Source: Pseudomonas sp. P8_241 (GTDB taxonomy: Bacteria; Pseudomonadota; Gammaproteobacteria; Pseudomonadales; Pseudomonadaceae). Taken from it: a stretch of 64,000 nt of DNA. Below, in pieces: positions 9,288 to 17,285 of the stretch. Below the pieces are notes generated by a model, which saw only the letters and a list, made by a program, of their open reading frames with translations, did no database searches and was not told where the DNA came from. The stretch lies in NCBI RefSeq assembly GCF_034008315.1, contig NZ_CP125377.1, positions 62,001 to 126,000 of the forward strand. Reading direction: 5' to 3'. The first letter of the stretch is position 1, and each line of letters starts with the position of its first letter. A program made the position numbers and the translations under genes.

Positions 9288-9779
9288 TCAGGCGATGCGT
9301 GGGTCTGGATTTTCCAGGACGCTGTCTGTCTGTTCAGCACGGAAGGTTTTCAGCACCGCGTGGAACTGCGGGTGCTTGGCGCCCAGGATACTCGCCGACA
9401 GCAACGCAGCGTTGATCGCACCCGCCTTGCCGATGGCCAGGGTGGCGACCGGGATACCCGCAGGCATCTGCACAATAGAGAGCAGCGAATCGACGCCCGA
9501 TAGCATCGCCGACTGGACTGGCACGCCAAGCACAGGCAGGTGGGTCTTGGCCGCACACATGCCTGGCAGGTGGGCCGCACCACCGGCCCCGGCAATGATC
9601 ACCTCGATGCCACGCGCCTCGGCTTCTTCAGCGTACTGGAACAGCAGGTCCGGGGTGCGGTGGGCAGAAACCACTTTCACCTCGTAAGGGATGCCGAGCT
9701 TTTCCAGCATATCGGCGGTGTGGCTAAGGGTGGACCAATCGGACTTTGAGCCCATGATCACGCCAACCAATGCACTCAT
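9288..9779 (-). CDS. purE: N5-CAIR mutase
   Basis: PurE converts N5-CAIR to CAIR, the step after PurK. The 163-residue protein carries the class I PurE motif [10 protein letters not shown] (residues 6-15), SAHRTPD (active-site His) and [12 protein letters not shown]. It is first in the purEK operon. The region upstream on the minus strand contains a leader with two hairpins, described separately. Confidence 0.97.
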   Translation of the reverse strand: MSALVGVIMGSKSDWSTLSHTADMLEKLGIPYEVKVVSAHRTPDLLFQYAEEAEARGIEVIIAGAGGAAHLPGMCAAKTHLPVLGVPVQSAMLSGVDSLLSIVQMPAGIPVATLAIGKAGAINAALLSASILGAKHPQFHAVLKTFRAEQTDSVLENPDPRIA

Positions 9780-9826
9780 CGTCGTGCCTCTTCTCTCTGG
9801 GCGCCCGCAGGCGCATCAAAAAACAA

Positions 9827-9900
9827 CAAGCCACGCAGGATGCGTGGCTTGATTGTACGAATTATGGCCGGTCGTAACCGGCCGAAGGCCGCGCAGTATA
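9827..9900 (-). promoter_or_regulatory. Candidate purEK promoter and structured leader with terminator-like hairpin
   Basis: On the minus strand a TATACT box (9895-9900) lies about 115 bases before purE. Downstream are GGCCGGT-TACG-ACCGGCC (9866-9883) and a perfect 11-base stem CAAGCCACGCA/TGCGTGGCTTG (9827-9851, three-base loop) followed on this strand by TTGTTTTTT. This is an intrinsic-terminator shape within the leader, about 50 bases upstream of the start codon. The nearest upstream gene is on the other strand, so it is not simply the end of another transcript. The -35 box is weak. Confidence 0.5.
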
Positions 9901-10161
9901 CCTCAAAGAAGCAGATAAACAGCCCCTGTGGCGACCATCTGTCATGCGGGCGAAAACACGCTTTTCTTGACTATAAAGTCAGTCACTTGAATGCCTGGAG
10001 ATCGTGAACTTCTCTGGTTGTCGAGATCAGTGATTTCCATCAAAAAAAATCAATATTCAAAAAAGGCTAAACAACTTAAAACAATTTGAAACTTGTCAAA
10101 ACCCCCGAACTAACACAATTATCGATGACTCATATATTCAATTGAACAGGGAGTTCAAAAC
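9901..10161. other. AT-rich intergenic region upstream of the metzincin-like gene
   Basis: Base composition drops sharply from about 10,020 (runs of A and T, little G or C) and stays low through the next gene. I find no RNA gene or repeat. A good ribosome binding site (GGGAG at about 10149-10153) marks the start of the following gene. Confidence 0.5.
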
Positions 10162-10753
10162 ATGAAAAAACCTATCTCAATAATGATCGTCATTCATAGA
10201 GATCTTTACAATTATCAAAAAAAACGATCTATATGCGGATTATTTTTCCTGGCTCAAGTCAGAACTTGAGTCCCTCTCTGGGCGAGATATCAGGTTGTTA
10301 ATGTATCGTCATGATGAAGTAGCGGAGCTGTCAGGGTACAACTACAGAAACGAAGATAGCAACGCTGCGCTGCAAGGCTGGACGGACCTGATAAACGACT
10401 GGTTCATCACTCTAAAAAAATCCGGTGAACATACGCCGAGCCTGACTAAAGTCCTTCTATTGACCAGAAACAATATCAACGTGACAGCCAGTGGACTCCT
10501 CGGAGGAACAAGAGGCATTAGCTGGTACAAAGGTCATTGTGCAATTGCAGCGATCACATCCACTCATGTTCCCGCACATGAAATTGGCCATATGCTTGGC
10601 GCAAAACATGAGGACAGCGAAGTGATCTATGACGGCTGGTGGCACGACACAATCATGCTAACGGACGAGTTTTCCAGTATGCGGGGAAACGCCCATCGCT
10701 ACAGTGACAAGAACAGGGAAAACATTCGCAACTATCTTGATCGATTCGAATGA
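10162..10753 (+). CDS. Metzincin-type zinc metalloprotease-like protein, interrupted by a frameshift in an A8 run
   Basis: The downstream frame (open from 10187, first Met 10295) encodes HEIGHMLGAKH, the full HExxHxxGxxH zinc motif of metzincins, followed about 26 residues later by a plausible Met-turn (FSSMRGNAHRYS). The natural start is the ATG at 10162 with GGGAG eight bases upstream (MKKPISIMIVIHRDL), but its frame runs into a stop at 10267-10269. Removing one A from the eight-A run at 10217-10224 joins the two into one 196-residue protein (QKNDLYADYFSWL at the joint). There is no signal peptide. The gene is AT-rich compared with its neighbours and looks acquired. It may be a pseudogene, a slippage-controlled gene or a sequencing error. 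Confidence 0.6.
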
Positions 10754-10818
10754 AACATCCCAATGCCAGTCGGCACACGGGAGCAAGCCGTCACTGCGAC
10801 TTGCACCCTCGTGTCCGA

Positions 10819-11730
10819 TCAGACTGCAGGACTTGCCGCTCCACCTTCCAACTTGCGCCACAACAATCGCACATTCGCTTTGCGCACGAGCGCGCAGCGG
10901 TACAAACGGATCTCCAGCGGCACATGCCATTGCGGGCCGCCGCAGATCACCAACTCACCGCGCGCCAGTTCGGCGCGCACACTCAGCTGCGGCACCCAGG
11001 CGATGCCCAGACCTTCAAGGGCCATGCTTTTCAGGCTATCGGCCATGGCGGTTTCGTAGATGGTGGTGAAGCGCAGTGCCCGTTGACGCAGCAGCATATT
11101 CACTGATCGACCCAGAAACGCACCAGCGCTGTAGGCCAACAACGGCACGCTGCCCTCGCCTTCCAGATCGAACAGCGGCTTGCCTTCGGCATCGGCAGCA
11201 CACACCGGCAACATTTCGGTATGGCCCAGGTGCAGCGACGGGAAAATTTCCGGGTCCATTTGCATCGCCGCGTCCGGGTCATAGAAGGCGAGCATCAGAT
11301 CGCAACCACCTTCACGCAGCGCATGCACAGCGTCACCGACGTTGGTTGCCACCAGGCGCGTGGCGATGTTCAGACCTTCGTTGCGCAGCTGCGCGATCCA
11401 GCGCGGAAAGAAACCCAGTGCCAGCGAGTGAGCGGCCGCGACCTGCATCACCTCGCCCTGCCCGCCTTCCAGGTGATGGAGATGGCGCAGCACTTCGCCA
11501 AGCTGTTCAACCACGGTTCGCGCGGTGACCAGAAACAATTGCCCCGCCGCCGTCAGCTCGATCGGCGTGCGCGAGCGATTGACCAACTGCAGCCCCAACG
11601 CCGCCTCCAGGCTGCGGATGCGCCGACTGAACGCCGGCTGTGTCACGAAACGCCGTTCAGCCGCCTGGGAGAAACTGCGGGTGGCGGCCAGAGCACTAAA
11701 GTCCTCCAGCCATTTGCTTTCCAGATTCAT
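10819..11730 (-). CDS. LysR-family transcriptional regulator (divergent from aspA)
   Basis: The 303-residue protein has an N-terminal winged helix (LEDFSALAATRSFSQAAE, then QPAFSRRIRSLE) and a C-terminal LysR effector-binding domain. The ATG at 11730 is preceded by GGGAGGG. It is divergent from aspA across 180 bases, the normal arrangement for a LysR regulator and its target, so control of aspartase is the likely role; the effector is unknown. Confidence 0.9.
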   Translation of the reverse strand: MNLESKWLEDFSALAATRSFSQAAERRFVTQPAFSRRIRSLEAALGLQLVNRSRTPIELTAAGQLFLVTARTVVEQLGEVLRHLHHLEGGQGEVMQVAAAHSLALGFFPRWIAQLRNEGLNIATRLVATNVGDAVHALREGGCDLMLAFYDPDAAMQMDPEIFPSLHLGHTEMLPVCAADAEGKPLFDLEGEGSVPLLAYSAGAFLGRSVNMLLRQRALRFTTIYETAMADSLKSMALEGLGIAWVPQLSVRAELARGELVICGGPQWHVPLEIRLYRCALVRKANVRLLWRKLEGGAASPAV

Positions 11731-11910
11731 CACGCCCTCCCGGACACGCACCAATTTAGGTCACACGTTCGCCGGCAACCCGGCGTCACACGGGCATTAT
11801 GCCGAATATGCATAGCCCAGTGTTTAACAGCATTGGCCCAAAAATCTACACGAGCCTAGCATTCGCAGCGTTCCGGCATTGACCGGGTTCATATCGAGAT
11901 GATTTCTATC

Positions 11911-13335
11911 ATGTCCTCCGCTGCATCTTTCCGCACAGAAAACGACCTGCTTGGCGCCCTCGAAGTACCGGCTCAAGCGTATTACGGCATCCAGACCCTG
12001 CGAGCGGTGAACAACTTCCGCCTCTCGGGCGTTCCGATTTCGCATTACCCGAAACTGGTTGTGGGTCTGGCAATGGTCAAACAGGCCGCTGCCGACGCTA
12101 ACCGCGAGTTGGGTCATCTGAGCGAAGCCAAACACGCAGCCATCAGCGAAGCCTGTGCACGATTGATCCGTGGTGATTACCACGAAGAATTCGTGGTCGA
12201 CATGATTCAAGGTGGCGCCGGTACGTCCACCAACATGAACGCCAACGAAGTGATCGCCAACATTGCGCTCGAAGCAATGGGTCACCAGAAAGGCGAATAC
12301 CAGTACCTGCACCCGAACGACGACGTGAACATGGCGCAGTCGACCAACGACGCTTACCCGACGGCGATCCGCCTGGGTCTGTTGCTGGGTCACGACGCGC
12401 TGCTGGCCAGCCTCGACAGCCTGATTCAGGCGTTCGCGGCCAAGGGCCAGGAATTCAACCACGTCCTGAAGATGGGTCGTACCCAGCTGCAAGACGCTGT
12501 GCCGATGACCTTGGGTCAAGAATTCCGCGCCTTCGCCACCACCATGGGCGAAGACCTGGCCCGTCTGAAGACGCTGGCCCCGGAACTGCTGACTGAAGTG
12601 AACCTGGGCGGCACCGCGATCGGCACCGGCATCAACGCCGACCCGCGCTATCAGGCCCTGGCGGTACAACGTCTGGCACTGATCAGCGGTCAACCGCTGG
12701 TTCCGGCGGCCGACCTGATCGAAGCCACGTCCGACATGGGCGCCTTCGTACTGTTCTCCGGCATGCTCAAGCGCACCGCGGTCAAGCTGTCGAAGATCTG
12801 CAACGACCTGCGTCTGCTGTCCAGCGGCCCACGCACCGGCATCAACGAAATCAACTTGCCGGCGCGTCAGCCAGGCAGTTCGATCATGCCAGGCAAGGTC
12901 AACCCGGTTATCCCGGAAGCCGTTAACCAGGTGGCCTTCCAGGTCATCGGTAACGATCTGGCGCTGACCATGGCAGCCGAAGGCGGCCAACTGCAATTGA
13001 ACGTGATGGAGCCGCTGATCGCGTTCAAGATCTTCGACTCGATCCGCCTGCTGCAACGCGCCATGGACATGCTGCGTGAGCACTGCATCGTCGGCATCAC
13101 CGCCAACGAAGCCCGCTGCCGTGAACTGGTCGAGCACTCGATTGGCCTGGTCACCGCGCTGAACCCGTACATCGGCTACAAAAACGCCACCCGTATCGCC
13201 GGCCTCGCCCTTGAAAGCGGCCGCGGCGTGCTGGAACTGGTGCGCGAAGAAGGTCTGCTCGACGAAGCCATGCTCGCCGACATCCTGCGCCCGGAAAACA
13301 TGATTGCTCCGCGTCTGGTTCCGCTCAAAGCCTGA
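11911..13335 (+). CDS. aspA: Aspartate ammonia-lyase
   Basis: Aspartase deaminates L-aspartate to fumarate and ammonia. The 474-residue protein has the fumarase/aspartase superfamily signature GSSIMPGKVNP near residues 320-330, plus GGAGTSTNMNANEV and GRTQLQDAVPMTLGQEF, as in characterised aspartases. I chose the ATG at 11911 (MSSAASF); one at 11899 would add four residues. An intrinsic terminator follows. The next gene encodes asparaginase, so asparagine could be fed through aspartate into the TCA cycle. Confidence 0.95.
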   Translation: MSSAASFRTENDLLGALEVPAQAYYGIQTLRAVNNFRLSGVPISHYPKLVVGLAMVKQAAADANRELGHLSEAKHAAISEACARLIRGDYHEEFVVDMIQGGAGTSTNMNANEVIANIALEAMGHQKGEYQYLHPNDDVNMAQSTNDAYPTAIRLGLLLGHDALLASLDSLIQAFAAKGQEFNHVLKMGRTQLQDAVPMTLGQEFRAFATTMGEDLARLKTLAPELLTEVNLGGTAIGTGINADPRYQALAVQRLALISGQPLVPAADLIEATSDMGAFVLFSGMLKRTAVKLSKICNDLRLLSSGPRTGINEINLPARQPGSSIMPGKVNPVIPEAVNQVAFQVIGNDLALTMAAEGGQLQLNVMEPLIAFKIFDSIRLLQRAMDMLREHCIVGITANEARCRELVEHSIGLVTALNPYIGYKNATRIAGLALESGRGVLELVREEGLLDEAMLADILRPENMIAPRLVPLKA

Positions 13336-13398
13336 ACCGACGCACCACTTGTAGCACCGCTCACCAGGTCGAGGGACTAGACACCTCTCACCTTTTGA

Positions 13399-13432
13399 GG
13401 GCCTGGAGATCATTCTCCAGGCCCTTTTTTTT
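13399..13432 (+). terminator. Intrinsic terminator of aspA
   Basis: Perfect 11-base stem GGGCCTGGAGA / TCTCCAGGCCC with a TCAT loop (13399-13424), followed by eight T residues. It lies 63 bases after the aspA stop and separates it from the asparaginase gene. Confidence 0.93.
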
Positions 13433-13522
13433 GCTTTTTTTTCAGCGCCGTACGACGTGACACGGCTGACGCTCAGCGTCATGCTCCGCTTCAAGCCGTT
13501 TCAGTTTTTTCGGAGATCCTCC

Positions 13523-14527
13523 ATGAATGCCTCGACCTACCCTGCCGCCCAGCACGTCATGGTGCTCTACACCGGCGGCACCATCGGCATGCAAGCCAGC
13601 GCGCACGGCTTGGCCCCCGCATCCGGTTTCGAAGCGCGGATGCGCGATTACCTGCACAGTCAGCCTGAACTGGTGGTGCCGCAGTGGCGCTTTCGCGAGA
13701 TGTCGCTGCTGATCGACAGCGCCAACATGACGCCGGCGTATTGGCAGCAATTGCGTGAAGCGGTGGTCGATGCGGTGGATGTGCAAGGCTGCGACAGCGT
13801 GCTGATCCTGCATGGCACCGACACTCTGGCCTACAGCGCCGCCGCCATGAGTTTCCAGTTGCTCGGCCTGCACGCTCGCGTGTGTTTCACCGGCTCCATG
13901 CTACCGGCCGGCGTGACCGACAGCGATGCCTGGGAAAATCTCGGCGGCGCTTTGGTTGCCCTTGGCCAAGGCCTGGCACCGGGCGTTCACTTGTACTTTC
14001 ACGGCGAACTGCTCGACCCGACCCATTGCGCGAAGGTCCGCAGTTTTGGTCGCCATCCGTTCAAGCGCCTGAAGCGTCAGGGCGGTGGCGTGAAAGTGTC
14101 TTCGATGCCGCAACAGCTGAACTACCAGCCACCCAAACAGATGGCGAACGTTGCGGTATTGCCGCTGTTTCCCGGCATCAGCGCCGGGATACTCAATGGC
14201 CTGGTCGACAGCGGCATCCAGGGTCTGGTGCTGGAGTGCTACGGCAGCGGCACCGGGCCGGGCGACAACCCCGAGTTTCTCGCCAGCCTGGGCCGCGCGC
14301 GGGACAAGGGTGTGGTGGTGGTCGCGGTGACGCAGTGCCATGAAGGCGGCGTCGAGCTGGATGTGTATGAGGCCGGCAGCCGTTTGCGCGATGTGGGCGT
14401 GTTGTCGGGTGGCGGCATGACCCGCGAGGCGGCGTTCGGCAAGTTGCATGCACTGTTGGGTGCGGGGCTTGATACAGAGGAAGTACGGCGACTTGTCGAA
14501 CTGGACCTGTGCGGCGAACTGATTTGA
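13523..14527 (+). CDS. L-asparaginase
   Basis: The 334-residue enzyme should hydrolyse asparagine to aspartate and ammonia. The two threonine signatures of the family are present: VLYTGGTIGMQ (residues about 14-24) and LILHGTDTLAYSA (about 94-106). There is no signal peptide, so it is cytoplasmic (AnsA-like). I chose the ATG at 13523 because GGAG lies eight bases upstream; an upstream GTG at 13457 has no conserved sequence. It follows aspA but is separated from it by a strong terminator, so it should have its own promoter. Confidence 0.92.
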   Translation: MNASTYPAAQHVMVLYTGGTIGMQASAHGLAPASGFEARMRDYLHSQPELVVPQWRFREMSLLIDSANMTPAYWQQLREAVVDAVDVQGCDSVLILHGTDTLAYSAAAMSFQLLGLHARVCFTGSMLPAGVTDSDAWENLGGALVALGQGLAPGVHLYFHGELLDPTHCAKVRSFGRHPFKRLKRQGGGVKVSSMPQQLNYQPPKQMANVAVLPLFPGISAGILNGLVDSGIQGLVLECYGSGTGPGDNPEFLASLGRARDKGVVVVAVTQCHEGGVELDVYEAGSRLRDVGVLSGGGMTREAAFGKLHALLGAGLDTEEVRRLVELDLCGELI

Positions 14528-14544
14528 CCTGACACAATGCAAAA

Positions 14545-14637
14545 CCTGTAGGAGCGGGCTTGCCCGCGATGACGGCGGCACATCCGGCATTCTCGTGAAT
14601 GACATACCGCAATCGCGGGCAAGCCCGCTCCTACAGG
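14545..14637. repeat. REP doublet after the asparaginase gene
   Basis: CCTGTAGGAGCGGGCTTGCC at the left and its reverse complement ending GGCAAGCCCGCTCCTACAGG at the right form an inverted pair with a spacer of about 45 bases. It is a GAGCGGGC-type Pseudomonas REP. Confidence 0.92.
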
Positions 14638-14709
14638 ATTGAAGCCTGCCCTGCCTGTCTCGGCATACAACTTGCTGCGGTCCTGTCATCTCAAGGCTGG
14701 AACACTCCC

Positions 14710-15708
14710 ATGCTCCACTCCCACCTCACCACACTCAACGCCGTTTCGCTGATCCTCAACACCTTCAAGGCCGAAGGTTTGTCCAGCGAGGCGCTGCTGG
14801 CCGGCAGCGGCATCAGTGCGGCGGACCTGAGCCGAGCCGACACACACATCACCACCAATCAAGAGATGCAGGTCTGCGCCAACGCCGTCGCGCTCAAGCG
14901 CGATATCGGCCTGGAACTGGGCCGGCGGATGCACGTCTCCTGCTACGGCATGCTCGGTTACGCCCTGCTCACCAGTGCCACCTTTGGTGACGCTTTGCGT
15001 CTGGCGATTCGCTATCCGGCGCTGTTGGGAACAGTTTTCGAGCTGAGCGTGGAGGAGGAAGGCGAACGAGTATGGTTCGTTGCCGCCGATTACCGCGAAA
15101 GTCCCTCCATGGCCGTGTTCAATGCCGAGTTCTGCCTGGTCTCCCTGAAAGTCATCTGCGACGATTTGCTCGGTCATCCATTGCCCTTGCTCGCCGCACG
15201 CTTGGAACATACCGCCCCAGACTACGAAGCCACCTACGCCGAACACTTCAACTGCCCGCTGCACTTCGGGGGCCGAAACAATGCGTTCGCCTTCGATAAG
15301 CATTGGCTCGATCAACCCTTGCCACTGGCCGATATCATCACCCATCAAGCCATGGCCGAACGTTGCCGCAAGCAAAACATAGAATTCACAGGACGCCAGG
15401 CCTGGCTGGGGCGGATCCGGCAATTGCTCAGTGCACAGCTCAACGCAGCACCAGGACTCGAAGGGCTGGCCGAGCAGATGAACTGTTCAGCGCGCACGTT
15501 GCGCCGACACCTCAAGGATCTGGGTTGCAGCTATCAGGAACTGCTCGACGAGTTGCGCTTCGAGCAGGCCAAGCAAATGCTGTGCGAGGATCAACTGCCG
15601 ATTTATCAAATCGCCGAGGCGTTGGGCTTTAGCGAGACCGCGAGTTTTCGCCATGCGTTTGTGCGCTGGAGTGGTGTCGCGCCGAGCCAGTTCAGGCCGC
15701 ACGGGTAA
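14710..15708 (+). CDS. AraC-family transcriptional regulator
   Basis: The 332-residue protein has an N-terminal Arabinose_bd-type sensor domain of the OruR/ArgR-like kind (ITTNQEMQVCANAVAL, YGMLGYALLTSATFGDAL) and a C-terminal AraC DNA-binding domain with two helix-turn-helices (LAEQMNCSARTLRRHLKDLG and IAEALGFSETASFRHAFVRW). Its target is unclear: the neighbours are an asparaginase upstream and a FleN-like gene on the other strand. It is the last ordinary backbone-like gene before the alginate block. The ATG at 14710 was chosen because conserved sequence begins there. Confidence 0.9.
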   Translation: MLHSHLTTLNAVSLILNTFKAEGLSSEALLAGSGISAADLSRADTHITTNQEMQVCANAVALKRDIGLELGRRMHVSCYGMLGYALLTSATFGDALRLAIRYPALLGTVFELSVEEEGERVWFVAADYRESPSMAVFNAEFCLVSLKVICDDLLGHPLPLLAARLEHTAPDYEATYAEHFNCPLHFGGRNNAFAFDKHWLDQPLPLADIITHQAMAERCRKQNIEFTGRQAWLGRIRQLLSAQLNAAPGLEGLAEQMNCSARTLRRHLKDLGCSYQELLDELRFEQAKQMLCEDQLPIYQIAEALGFSETASFRHAFVRWSGVAPSQFRPHG

Positions 15709-15875
15709 CTCTCTGGAAGCAGGCTTGCCGCTCCCATTTGAATTTAGATAATAAAAACTTTTCTGCGGAGCTCCCGTATCACGCCCTGGACACAATCGAC
15801 CGCAATGAGGATTATCAAGATGACGCTCGCGGTGATGATGACGCCCGAGTGATCACACGAAGCACCAGAGAGTTA

Positions 15876-16697
15876 TTACCTTTTTGAGTTGCTGACAAGT
15901 CGCTCGACAAAAAACTCTACATGCCCTCTTGGAGCGCCCAGCAATGGCCAAGCGTCAGCCTTGAGCGCAACCTCCTGAAAGGCTTTACTGCATTTGCATC
16001 GCGGATGTCTCTCGTAAACCGCCCGCCGTGTCTGCGCGGCATTACGTACATATTCGTCGTAAGGAATTGCTCCCGCATACTCCAGGAAAACATCCAGGAA
16101 GTGGTCCGTGAGTTTAATAAGCTTGGCAAACAAACTCAGCCCTTCCAGAGGGTTAATTTCCATGTTGACCAAAACCCTGAAGCGTTTCATCCCGTGCTCA
16201 TGATTAAGTACTTTGATCAAAGCGTAAGCACCGGAGATGGAAGTCGGCTCATCGCATACAATCACCAAGACTTCATGGGCAGCTCGAATGAAGCTGACTA
16301 CCGATTCGCCAATACCCGTGGCGGTGTCGATCACCAGCACGTCCAGGCTGTCCGCTATCTCGCTGAATGCCTGTATCAGGCCTGAATGCTGAGCCGGCGA
16401 CAGGCGCACCATACTCGGGACACCTGAACCAGATGCGACTACGCGCACGCCTCCCGGTCCTTCCATCAGGGTATCGGACAATTCACAGCGGCCTTCGATT
16501 AGATCGACAAGCGTATACCGTGGCACAAGCCCCAATTGGACGTCGACATTCGGGAACTCAAGATTTGAATCCAGCAAAACGACTCGGCGCCCAAGCTCCG
16601 CTAGCGCCAATGCCAGATTCACAGCCACAGTAGTTTTGCCTACGCCGCCCTTACCGCTAGCGATAGCAATAACTTGTACAAAGTGCTCGGTATCCAT
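15876..16697 (-). CDS. FleN/FlhG-type MinD-like ATPase paralogue linked to the alginate cluster
   Basis: This 273-residue P-loop ATPase resembles FleN (FlhG), the flagellar-number ATPase and FleQ anti-activator: deviant Walker A SGKGGVGKTTVAVNLALALA (residues 14-33), IEGRCELSDTL, DVLVIDTATGIGESVVSF, VCDEPTSISGAYALIK and the C-terminal RGHVEFFVERLV. In FleN the switch I segment reads DADLGLANVD as I remember it; here it is DSNLEFPNVD, so the second Asp is Asn45. That could lower ATP hydrolysis. No flagellar gene is nearby; it lies downstream of algA on the same strand after an AT-rich gap. A role tuning FleQ-dependent exopolysaccharide expression is an inference. Confidence in the family is high, in the role low. 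Confidence 0.85.
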   Translation of the reverse strand: MDTEHFVQVIAIASGKGGVGKTTVAVNLALALAELGRRVVLLDSNLEFPNVDVQLGLVPRYTLVDLIEGRCELSDTLMEGPGGVRVVASGSGVPSMVRLSPAQHSGLIQAFSEIADSLDVLVIDTATGIGESVVSFIRAAHEVLVIVCDEPTSISGAYALIKVLNHEHGMKRFRVLVNMEINPLEGLSLFAKLIKLTDHFLDVFLEYAGAIPYDEYVRNAAQTRRAVYERHPRCKCSKAFQEVALKADAWPLLGAPRGHVEFFVERLVSNSKR

Positions 16698-17285
16698 ACT
16701 GACTTTTCAACTCCATATTTAACGCTGACAAGCAATCGAATTCCTTAAATCATCAAGTTCCAAGTCTTCCAGGATTAGCCCTTAACGACTGCTCAGCCAC
16801 AACCGTCGCACATAAGTTCGCGCTCGCCGATCAGGCGACCTGATCGCCGAATGGATGACTTACATCCAGAAAAAAACAGGATGAAAAAGTTGAACACTGT
16901 AAAGACTGACGCACCGGCCAAGATCAAAGCGGACAATATTTTCTTTTTTAACAACGGTAAACTTCCTTGTCATCGATGTATAAAACTGAAACGGGGACAG
17001 CACACCCGGACACGTCCTGAGTATGCGCAGGGTGATAGCACTGTGCCAAGAGGCGCCAGCATCCCGACCCGTTCCAGTTGGCCGATGCCGACATCTTGCA
17101 AGGCTGGCTGCGAATGGCAGCGCAACGACTTGAAGCGCGCCCACTGTGCTGCCACAACCAGCCCAGCACCTGCGCCAGTGGCAATGCAACGTTCAAGCGC
17201 TGCATTGAGCAGCACCTGACGTGCATCGGTAATCAGCCAAGGAGGCGGCGTGCGTGGACCCACCGGCTGATGCGGGTACTTTGGC
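16698..17285. other. 588-base gap between algA and the FleN paralogue, possible gene remnant
   Basis: The FleN-proximal part is AT-rich; the algA-proximal part (about 17,000-17,285) is GC-rich and on the minus strand has an open, protein-like stretch (LLNAALERCIATGAGAGL and following) with no credible start or stop of its own, suggesting a decayed gene. A palindrome GATCAGG-CGA-CCTGATC lies at 16830-16846 and could be an operator or REP relic. I see no intact gene. Confidence 0.4.

Noticed and set aside
16851..17219. Plus-strand frame in the gap beside algA
   Set aside because: Low-complexity, no family, poor start; more likely non-coding or decayed sequence.
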